Of a stretch of 7,638 nucleotides of DNA, positions 1-6,035 are shown in pieces. Positions within the stretch are counted from its first letter, which is position 1; each line of letters begins with the position of its first letter. The stretch is from Waddliaceae bacterium. GTDB taxonomy: Bacteria; Chlamydiota; Chlamydiia; Chlamydiales; SLFE01. The notes below the pieces were generated by a model. That model was not told the origin of the DNA and searched no databases. It saw only the letters and a program-made list of their open reading frames with translations. The position numbers and the translations under genes are program-made. Location: contig SLFE01000070.1 in NCBI GenBank assembly GCA_007124415.1, forward strand, positions 1 to 7,638. The letters run 5' to 3'.

Positions 1-86
1 GCGTGCCCTGTTACAGCTTACTTTGCGAAAAGAAAATGGATTATAGTAAAGTTCTCGAAAGTGAATGGCAGATTGAAAAGGGTTAA
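1..86 (+). CDS. Possible 3' end of a rightward gene (partial)
   Basis: An open frame enters from the left edge (first full codon at base 3) and stops at TAA 84-86, five bases before the large hairpin at 91-133. The 27 visible residues are mixed and hydrophilic at the end (…YSKVLESEWQIEKG), which reads like a normal protein C-terminus. The gene would be convergent with the secretion operon. Another plus-strand frame is also open from base 1 to the stop at 139-141, but it runs through the hairpin and is Arg-rich, so it is less likely. Too little is visible to name a family. Confidence 0.3.
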   Translation, partial: VPCYSLLCEKKMDYSKVLESEWQIEKG

Positions 87-90
87 TAAT

Positions 91-133
91 TTACCGCGCA
101 TGCGAAGGGGACGCCTTGCCCCCTTCGCGGTAA
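91..133. terminator. Large imperfect hairpin, probable (bidirectional) terminator
   Basis: A 9-bp perfect stem, GCGAAGGGG (102-110) with CCCCTTCGC (120-128), encloses a 9-nt loop. If the outer arms TTACCG (91-96) and CGGTAA (128-133) pair, the structure extends by about 5-6 bp with a bulge on the left arm. It lies between the end of the leftward small ORF (stop 147-149) and the possible rightward gene end (86), as expected for a shared terminator. There is no clean T-tract on either side: the rightward side has GGTTTTA and the leftward side only an AT-rich stretch. Termination is therefore inferred from position and stem strength. Confidence 0.5.
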
Positions 134-146
134 GGTTTTAAGACAA

Positions 147-380
147 TCAGCAGTTTGAATCAGATAAGAGGCATTTTCTGGCAATTTTATAGGCTTCATC
201 AGCCGTAGTCCAGCCTCTTTCAGTGAGTTCATCAGTCGTCTTCGCTACTTTGGTCCAATCTTTTTCAGACACGGCTTGGTCCCTTAAACTTTCATAGTTC
301 GAAGGATCCACATCATAAAGCCAGCAATCACTCCAAAAATTCCTGTTTTCACTTTCGAAGTTAAAGGATCGCAGGCGCAT
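147..380 (-). CDS. Small hypothetical protein (77 aa)
   Basis: This leftward ORF runs from ATG 380-378 to TGA 149-147. The product is soluble-looking and mostly helical, rich in Asp, Glu, Lys, Thr and Trp (for example DQAVSEKDWTKVAKTTDEL), and ends with two cysteines. No family is recognised. A purine-rich stretch (GGGAAGAAGGG) lies directly before the ATG and could serve as a ribosome site, though it is very close. The frame is open upstream of the ATG as far as a TAA at 425-423 and has protein-like composition there too (…YIWENEREEG). The true gene may therefore begin further upstream through a frameshift with the ORF at 284-502. It is followed by the hairpin at 91-133. Confidence 0.4.
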   Translation of the reverse strand: MRLRSFNFESENRNFWSDCWLYDVDPSNYESLRDQAVSEKDWTKVAKTTDELTERGWTTADEAYKIARKCLLSDSNC

Positions 381-502
381 CCCTTCTTCCCTTTCGTTCT
401 CCCAGATATATCGGGATTCGGCTTATAAATTTGATGCGCGCCAATTGTAGCGAACCCTAAACCTAAACCATAAGGAATTTGCGATCGAAGACAATTTTGC
501 AT
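284..502 (-). CDS. Small hypothetical protein (72 aa), overlaps the next small ORF
   Basis: This leftward ORF starts at ATG 502-500, preceded by a strong Shine-Dalgarno AGAGG (508-512) with 5-nt spacing. That is a better start signal than that of the overlapping ORF at 147-380. The product has a Gly-rich moderately hydrophobic N-terminal part (GLGLGFATIGAH), a basic middle (SGRTKGKKGCACD) and a hydrophobic C-terminal stretch (GIFGVIAGFMMWIL) that could span a membrane. It overlaps the 77-aa ORF in another frame by about 97 bases. Either this is a real small membrane protein, or only its first 25-40 codons are genuine and the gene continues in the other frame. No family is recognised. Confidence 0.35.
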   Translation of the reverse strand: MQNCLRSQIPYGLGLGFATIGAHQIYKPNPDISGRTKGKKGCACDPLTSKVKTGIFGVIAGFMMWILRTMKV

Positions 503-507
503 GATAA

Positions 508-512
508 CCTCT
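508..512 (-). promoter_or_regulatory. Ribosome binding site of the 72-aa ORF
   Basis: AGAGG on the minus strand, 5 nt before the ATG at 502. It is the main evidence that translation starts there rather than only at the ATG at 380. Confidence 0.5.
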
Positions 513-532
513 TTTTGATAATGTTTGGCGAT

Positions 533-545
533 CTGCGCGGCGCAG
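533..545. other. Short GC-rich inverted repeat in the gspF/small-ORF gap
   Basis: CTGCG (533-537), CGG, CGCAG (541-545) is a perfect 5-bp stem with a 3-nt loop. It is the only GC-rich patch in the 97-nt gap after gspF. It lies downstream of the gspF stop and in the leader of the 72-aa ORF. It could be a weak end signal for the operon or a leader structure. No T-tract follows. Confidence 0.25.
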
Positions 546-562
546 GCCGCAAAATTACAATG

Positions 563-591
563 ATTATAGCGGAGGTTTCAATTCATTAAAA
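563..591 (-). promoter_or_regulatory. Possible promoter for the small ORFs
   Basis: The minus strand has a perfect TATAAT (568-563). At 17-nt spacing the -35 position reads TTTTAA (591-586), a poor match to TTGACA. Transcription would begin near 556, about 55 nt before the ATG at 502. It would allow the small ORFs to be expressed independently of the secretion operon. It rests mainly on the -10 box. Confidence 0.3.
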
Positions 592-599
592 GGTTGACC

Positions 600-1787
600 C
601 TAAGTGACTGTGAAGGATGCAATGTCGGAAAGGGGCAAGAGAATAGCCAGCATGACTAGACCGATGACGCCTCCCATAATGATGAGGATGATCGGCTGTG
701 CGAGCGCCACGACGCGGCTTAAAGTTTTGTCGAGAGACTCTTCGTACATATCGGCAATGCTGCTCAGCATGGCGACAGTACTTCCCGAATCTTCGCCGAT
801 GGCCACCATTCTAGGAACCATCGGAGGGATATAACGCGATTTTTTAAGCTCGACGCTGAGCGAGCTGCCGTCCATAATGTTTTGCTCGGCCTCGACCATC
901 TCGCTTTCGATAAGACGATTATTGAGTACCTCGCGCGACATTCTAAGCGCCTCGATAAGCGTCAATCCCCCCTGCTGCAAAGAGGCCATTGTCCTGGAAA
1001 AGCGGGCGACTGCCGCCTGGATCATGAGCGTGTTGACGACAGGTATCCGCATCAAAAATTTTTCAATCCTAACCCGCCCCTTTTCCGTCTTGAATTGCCA
1101 AAAGAGATAGCCGGCCGCGCCGACGAAAAGGGGCACATAAACCATCCACCAGTCGCGGAAAATATGGCTTAAATTCAATACGAATTGCGTGAAATTATTG
1201 AGCTCGCGATCGGCGAAGATCCCTTCGATAGAGGGGACGACAAATCCGAGAAGAAGACCGATCACCAAAAGGGAAAACCCGGCAAGGATCGCAGGATAGA
1301 TCATGGCGGTCGACACGTCTTTTTTCAGCTTCATCTGCTTGGCCAGAAGCTCTCTCAGTCTTTCAAGGACAAGTCCGAGCGCTCCCGAAGCTTCCCCTGC
1401 GGCGATCAACGAGGTATAAAGGCGGTTGAAACTTTGCGGGTAGGCTTTCATCGCCTCGGAGAGGGAAGTACCTCCCTTGATTTGATCGCAAAGGCTTAAA
1501 AGTATGCGGTGGTAGGGCTCCTTGCTGCATTGCTCTTCGATCGCAAGGAGGCTTTGATAGAGCGGAACGCCGGCATTGATGAGCTGCGAGAGCTGCATGG
1601 TAAAGGTGAGAAGGGCTTCGGGCTTGAGATTTTCTTTTGACGAGACTTTGACTTTTGTGGAAAGGCTGCTCACCATAAGCCCGCGGTCGCGAAGCTTGTG
1701 CTTGGCTTCCCTTTCGTTCTGAGCCTCGACGACCCCTTTTTGTTTTTTGGCTTTAGCGTCAATTGCCTGGTAGTAGTAAAGCGGCAT
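600..1787 (-). CDS. gspF: Type II secretion system inner-membrane platform protein GspF
   Basis: GspF (PulF/PilC family) is the polytopic inner-membrane platform that couples the GspE ATPase to pseudopilus assembly. The 395-aa length is typical. Residues 1-45 form the usual N-terminal segment (MPLYYYQAIDAKAKKQKG). Two T2SF repeats follow. The first (about 57-180) has the motifs LSQLINAGVPL near 66-76 and AGEASGALGLVLERL near 130-144. The second (about 258-380) has RFSRTMASLQQGG near 262-274 and GEDSGSTVAMLSSIA near 331-345. Three membrane segments are visible at about 163-187, 214-231 and 362-386. The ATG overlaps the gspE stop in TAATG, with GGAG (1792-1795) 4 nt upstream, so translation is probably coupled. 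The motif set fits GspF over PilC mainly through the neighbouring GspD. No pseudopilin gene follows. Confidence 0.97.
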   Translation of the reverse strand: MPLYYYQAIDAKAKKQKGVVEAQNEREAKHKLRDRGLMVSSLSTKVKVSSKENLKPEALLTFTMQLSQLINAGVPLYQSLLAIEEQCSKEPYHRILLSLCDQIKGGTSLSEAMKAYPQSFNRLYTSLIAAGEASGALGLVLERLRELLAKQMKLKKDVSTAMIYPAILAGFSLLVIGLLLGFVVPSIEGIFADRELNNFTQFVLNLSHIFRDWWMVYVPLFVGAAGYLFWQFKTEKGRVRIEKFLMRIPVVNTLMIQAAVARFSRTMASLQQGGLTLIEALRMSREVLNNRLIESEMVEAEQNIMDGSSLSVELKKSRYIPPMVPRMVAIGEDSGSTVAMLSSIADMYEESLDKTLSRVVALAQPIILIIMGGVIGLVMLAILLPLSDIASFTVT

Positions 1788-3511
1788 TATTCTCCGTCCA
1801 CCCCTCTGATCACTCTCAACACTTCGGCCTCTGTTGTCACCCCGTCGATAACCAGCTGAGCGCCGTGGCTGCGCAGCGTCTGCATCCCTTGTTCGACGCC
1901 CGACTGCCTCATTTGCACGGCATCGGGGCTTTTAACGATTTGCTGCTGCAGCACGCTGTTGATCGTGAGAAGCTCATAGACGCCGTGGCGGCCCTGATAG
2001 CCCGATTGGTAGCATTCGGGACACCCTTTGCCGCGATACAGTTTTCCGCCCGGTATCATTTTGCGGGTGATACCGATGCCCTTAAGCTCCGCGTCGGTCG
2101 GCTCGTAGGATTCTTTGCAAAGAGGACAGATTTTTCTGACAAGCCTTTGCGCCATCACGCCCACAACGCTTGATGAGAGTAAATAAGGTTCGATCCCCAT
2201 ATCGACAAGGCGGGTGATCGCTGAAGGGGCGTCGTTGGTGTGTAGAGTGCTGAGCACCAAGTGACCGGTAAGCGAAGCTTGAATGGCGATCTCGGCAGTT
2301 TCCAAATCACGAATCTCACCCACCATCACAACGTCGGGATCCTGCCTGAGGATGTGGCGGAGGCCGGCGGCGAAGGTGAGGTTGATCTTTGGGCGGACCC
2401 CGATTTGCGCAATCCCTTTGAGATTGTACTCTACCGGATCCTCAACGGTCATGATGTTGGTTTCTTCCGAGTAGAGGTCGTTGACGGCGCTGTAGAGCGT
2501 TGTCGTCTTACCGCTTCCTGTCGGCCCCGTCACTAAAATGATTCCCTCGGGAAAGTGTATCAGGCGCCTGAATTCTTCAACGGTTCTGTCGAGCATCCCC
2601 AACTGATTGAGGCCAAGGGTGATGTTTCCTTTGTCCAAAATACGGAGGACAATTCTCTCGCCATTCACGATGGGAACAGTGCTGACGCGGAAATCTATCT
2701 CCCGGCGCCCCATTCTAAGCTTGATCCTGCCGTCCTGCGGAAGGCGCCTTTCGGCAATGTCCATCTTCGCCATCACTTTGATACGGGTCAGAAGCTGCGA
2801 CTGATACTCGGAAGCGGGGGTATGGCGGGTGTGCAAAACGCCGTCGATGCGGTAGCGGACGCGCAAGGTGTCTTCCAAGGGCTCAAAGTGAATATCGGAG
2901 GCATTTTGCTGTATAGCTTCGGTCAAAATGAGGTTGAGCAGCTTCACTATCGGAGAGTGTGCGTGGGTGTCGTCGAGAAGGTCGTAGGCCTCGATATCCA
3001 TATCCCCTTCGATTCCCCCCTCCTGCTCGCCAAGATCGGCAAGGAGTTGGGAGGCGGCGCCATGCTCGGTATTATAGCAGTCGTTGATGGCCGACAAAAT
3101 CAGGTCTCTCGGACTGTATACGGCTCTGACCGATGTTCCGAGGATCATCTGCAGCTCTTCGAGAGGAGCCAAATTGAGAGGGTCGGAAACGGCGACAACG
3201 ACTTCATGATTATCTTTGTCGATAGGAAGGACACTGTGCTTCTTGACAAAGCTATAGGGCACTTTCTTATAGAGCTCGCGGGGGAGATTGATCATCGCGG
3301 CTTCTTTGACGACGGGCATGCCGAATTGTTTGGCTAAATTCTCGTTGACGTCATCGCCGCCGAGAACGCCGTGGCGCACAAGCTCATCGCCTATGCTGAG
3401 GCCGCTTTCAGCAGCTTCGGGAGCCTCTTCGTACTCCTCGTCCCGAGCGGGCTTTTTAGTGAACTTTTCCAACCACTTCTTGCCCTCCTCATACCACTCT
3501 CTAACGTCCAT
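1787..3511 (-). CDS. gspE: Type II secretion system assembly ATPase GspE
   Basis: GspE (PulE/PilB family) is the cytoplasmic hexameric ATPase powering the pseudopilus. I chose ATG 3511 (574 aa). The frame stays open 240 nt further into gspD, but that part is basic, low in protein character and lies over the gspD end. ATG 3511 has GGAG (3518-3521) 6 nt upstream and overlaps the gspD stop by 11 nt. An acidic start (1-36) is followed by an MshEN/T2SSE N-terminal domain (about 38-148). The ATPase core includes ASDIHFEP (204-211) and RYRIDG (219-224), Walker A GPTGSGKTT (329-337), the Asp box MTVEDPVEY (354-362), Walker B DPDVVMVGEIRD (391-402) and the His box STLHTND (421-427). The zinc-binding CPLC (462-465) and CPEC (497-500) pair is intact, typical of GspE/PilB and absent from PilT. 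All key catalytic motifs are present. The N-terminal region is short, and no gspL, the usual GspE anchor, is in the window. Confidence 0.98.
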   Translation of the reverse strand: MDVREWYEEGKKWLEKFTKKPARDEEYEEAPEAAESGLSIGDELVRHGVLGGDDVNENLAKQFGMPVVKEAAMINLPRELYKKVPYSFVKKHSVLPIDKDNHEVVVAVSDPLNLAPLEELQMILGTSVRAVYSPRDLILSAINDCYNTEHGAASQLLADLGEQEGGIEGDMDIEAYDLLDDTHAHSPIVKLLNLILTEAIQQNASDIHFEPLEDTLRVRYRIDGVLHTRHTPASEYQSQLLTRIKVMAKMDIAERRLPQDGRIKLRMGRREIDFRVSTVPIVNGERIVLRILDKGNITLGLNQLGMLDRTVEEFRRLIHFPEGIILVTGPTGSGKTTTLYSAVNDLYSEETNIMTVEDPVEYNLKGIAQIGVRPKINLTFAAGLRHILRQDPDVVMVGEIRDLETAEIAIQASLTGHLVLSTLHTNDAPSAITRLVDMGIEPYLLSSSVVGVMAQRLVRKICPLCKESYEPTDAELKGIGITRKMIPGGKLYRGKGCPECYQSGYQGRHGVYELLTINSVLQQQIVKSPDAVQMRQSGVEQGMQTLRSHGAQLVIDGVTTEAEVLRVIRGVDGE

Positions 3512-6035
3512 CGTAGTCTCCGCAAAAGCTGGCCCCCTCACCCCTTTTGATAGGAGCGGGAACGCATCCGATTTGCGTCGGGTAATAATGCGTGTGCGGA
3601 TTGCCGCACAAAATTTTGATGGTCTGGGCAAAAGCGCGCCTCTGGTAAGCCTCGAGCGACTCGTTAAGACGGTAGAGGAAGGAGGGCAGCTCGCCGGGCC
3701 GCTCGTTGACTTTTTGATACTTGATTTTTTCAATGCCCACGCAGGGATCATGGATGATTTGCGGAGTCATAAAGACAATCAACTCGGTTGTCCTGTCTTC
3801 CATTTCATTCATGCTGAACAATTTTCCAAATCCGGGAATCTCTCCAAAGAAAGGAATCGACTGCTTGCCGTCGTTGGCCACTTTCCTGCGAAGGCCGCCC
3901 ATAACCACTGTCTGTCCGTCGGCGATAAGCACTTCGTTTTTCAATACCCGCCTCACAACATTAGGCCTGTCGGGCGATTGCGGAGTGGGTTCGATCGTGT
4001 CGAAATTGATATAGGTTTCCAAAGTAATATAGTCAACATCGTCGGTATCAGGAAATTCGCTTTCTTCATCCCAAAGATGGACGGTCGGCGTCACTGTGAT
4101 CGTGATTCCGTACTGTTCTCGCTTAAATGTGTTTTGCGGCGTGTTGGCATTGGTGGTGGCGATGAAGTTGATCCCTGTCTGAAGCGAGATCTCTTCCCTT
4201 ATGCTGATCTCAGCGGGCGTTTGATTGATCGTAACCACCGAAGGGTTGGCATTGAGCGTTAAGTTTTCCTGAGTCAGCAAAAATTTGTAAACCAGATCGA
4301 ACGCGGGGAATCCGCCATCTGTTCTGGGGCGGCTGAGCAAAAACTGAAAGAGGCCGAGGGCGGCCGGCTGGTTCCAGTCGATGCAGGACAAGCGGGATTG
4401 GCTTGCGCACCCGCCGATTTTCAGAAGATTGAGGCCGTAATCGGTATGCTCCCTTGTCCGGCGTTCGAAAACGAGGACATCAATCTGCACCATTTTCTTG
4501 GGGATGTCAAGTTTGGCAACGATTTGCATCAGACGGGGCAGCAGATCTTTTTCGACCACCATAATAACTGCCCCTGTTTTTTCGTCGACGATAAAGTTGG
4601 GAGTTACTTTCGGGTCTTTCGGTTTTTCGTGGACAGCGGCGGCCGGGTCGATCGGCGGGGTGTATATAACCGGTTCACCTGAGGCGTAAAAACTGTCGTT
4701 GAAGATAGGAAACGGTTCACGCGGCCTCTCTATTTGATTATATGTAACATCCTGGCTTTGGCTGACATCGGTCGTTGACAGCATTTGATCGGGCACGCCG
4801 TTCGGCGCCCGCCTTTCTTCCATTCGAATTCTTTGGGTCATCATGGCCGTGTAAACTTGTTGGAGCGTCGCCGCGAGATCTTCTGCGCTCGAGTGCTTGG
4901 CCCGATACCACTGGACGACCTTCTCCCTGCCGCCGGCGATTTTACTTTCAATATTGTGGATCATTTCCTCGGCTTTTCTGATTTCATCGTCGGTTCCGAC
5001 AAGAAATATGGCTTGGGACAAGGTATCGAGAATAATAATCTTCAACCCGTTAACAAGATAGCCGTCGTCGGGCCGTGCCGGAGGGGCCCCGTCATTTTCA
5101 AGCACGACGGGAACATCGCTCATATGATCGAACATGGCCGAAATGACTTTCGCCATTTCTTCAGCTTTGATTTTAGTCAGAGGAACAAGTTTATAGTGCT
5201 TGCCGTTTTTTTCCGTCGCGGCAAAATTATAGAGCTTGAGCAAATCCTGTATCTCGCCAACCTGGGATATGATCAGGATTTCCCGTCCGAACTGTTCGAG
5301 CCTCGTGGTCATAGGATTGATAAATTTATTCAAAAAAGTCCAAGACCTGCGAACATCGGAGGGATCCGGCGTCAAGAGAAAAGCGATCCTCTGATTGCGG
5401 GGCAGGTATTCCAAATCGTCTTGTTTGTCGGTAATGTAATTGACTGGAGAGCTCTCCACATCGAGAAGGTAAAGCTCGCGCAAATAAGGATTCAGCTCGC
5501 GGATGCCGATTCCATTCTGAGTTAAAATCAAGTCGAGCATATTTTCCCATGCAGCCTGGGGAATGGGAATGTTGGAGTTTACGCTGATTTTTATCTCCGC
5601 GATATTCGGAGGCATGACATAGACGTAATCTTGCGCGCCGTAGTCGGTGACAAGCTGATCAATGGTTGTATCGGGCTGGTGCCAAAGAGCATAGATATCG
5701 GTCATTGCCGACTGGCTGGCCAGTTTCTGCCATCTCTGATTGACTTCCCTGATCTCTTTTTTCGTCTGCCTGACCTGCTGCAGCAGTTCTTCGTAGTCTT
5801 CGGGAGGAGCATCCAGCGCGTATAATTCGTAAACATCGGCATAAAGCTCGGCCAGATGTTCCTTTTTCTGCTCCAGCTGCCTGTTTGCCTCAATCAGTTC
5901 AGCTTCAAGCTTAGGGTCTAAATCGGTAATGCCCACCGCCAATCCGGCTCTTTTCTCTTGGATAGTCTGCGCCTGCAAACAAGAACAAAGAGCTATAAAA
6001 AATAAGGAAAGAACAAAAGATTTTTTAGTTGTCAT
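3501..6035 (-). CDS. gspD: Type II secretion system outer-membrane secretin GspD
   Basis: GspD forms the multimeric outer-membrane channel of the T2SS. The 844-aa product begins with a signal peptide (KK at 4-5, hydrophobic 7-18). It contains C17 and C19, where LCSC is a possible lipobox, and an alternative type I cut is near A22. Residues about 38-112 are a charged coiled coil (LEAELIEANRQLEQKKEHL), not usual for GspD. Periplasmic N domains follow at about 115-195, 215-275, 280-365 and 372-515, the last with a Pro-rich insert (405-475). The secretin core covers about 515-760, with NPSVVTINQTPAEISI (597-612), YGITITVTPTVH (642-653), GQTVVMGGL (707-715) and the signature PFFGEIPGFGKLF (728-740) to ELIVFMTPQI (751-760). 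An 84-residue tail with four cysteines follows. The start overlaps the upstream stop by 11 nt (ATGACAACTAA); the ribosome site is weak (AAGAG about 8 nt upstream), suggesting coupling. Confidence 0.97.
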   Translation of the reverse strand: MTTKKSFVLSLFFIALCSCLQAQTIQEKRAGLAVGITDLDPKLEAELIEANRQLEQKKEHLAELYADVYELYALDAPPEDYEELLQQVRQTKKEIREVNQRWQKLASQSAMTDIYALWHQPDTTIDQLVTDYGAQDYVYVMPPNIAEIKISVNSNIPIPQAAWENMLDLILTQNGIGIRELNPYLRELYLLDVESSPVNYITDKQDDLEYLPRNQRIAFLLTPDPSDVRRSWTFLNKFINPMTTRLEQFGREILIISQVGEIQDLLKLYNFAATEKNGKHYKLVPLTKIKAEEMAKVISAMFDHMSDVPVVLENDGAPPARPDDGYLVNGLKIIILDTLSQAIFLVGTDDEIRKAEEMIHNIESKIAGGREKVVQWYRAKHSSAEDLAATLQQVYTAMMTQRIRMEERRAPNGVPDQMLSTTDVSQSQDVTYNQIERPREPFPIFNDSFYASGEPVIYTPPIDPAAAVHEKPKDPKVTPNFIVDEKTGAVIMVVEKDLLPRLMQIVAKLDIPKKMVQIDVLVFERRTREHTDYGLNLLKIGGCASQSRLSCIDWNQPAALGLFQFLLSRPRTDGGFPAFDLVYKFLLTQENLTLNANPSVVTINQTPAEISIREEISLQTGINFIATTNANTPQNTFKREQYGITITVTPTVHLWDEESEFPDTDDVDYITLETYINFDTIEPTPQSPDRPNVVRRVLKNEVLIADGQTVVMGGLRRKVANDGKQSIPFFGEIPGFGKLFSMNEMEDRTTELIVFMTPQIIHDPCVGIEKIKYQKVNERPGELPSFLYRLNESLEAYQRRAFAQTIKILCGNPHTHYYPTQIGCVPAPIKRGEGASFCGDYDGR

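Noticed and set aside
386..400. 15-nt exact repeat CTTCCCTTTCGTTCT, also at 1706-1720
   Set aside because: One copy is in gspF codons and the other in the small ORF region. It is short, with no extension on either side, and most likely chance.
2555..3337. Plus-strand open frame of 260 codons opposite gspE
   Set aside because: It mirrors the GspE coding sequence on the opposite strand and shows no independent protein motifs.
3512..3751. Upstream extension of the gspE frame by 80 codons to an ATG at 3751
   Set aside because: It overlies the end of gspD, is unusually basic and unlike any GspE N-terminus, and the ATG at 3511 has a well-spaced ribosome site.
3288..4262. Plus-strand open frame of 324 codons opposite gspD and gspE
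   Set aside because: It lies antisense to conserved secretin and ATPase sequence and has no recognisable motifs. It is open because of codon bias on the other strand.
4785..5525. Plus-strand open frame of 246 codons opposite gspD
   Set aside because: It is antisense to the GspD periplasmic domains with no domain or convincing start signal, so it is treated as a shadow frame.
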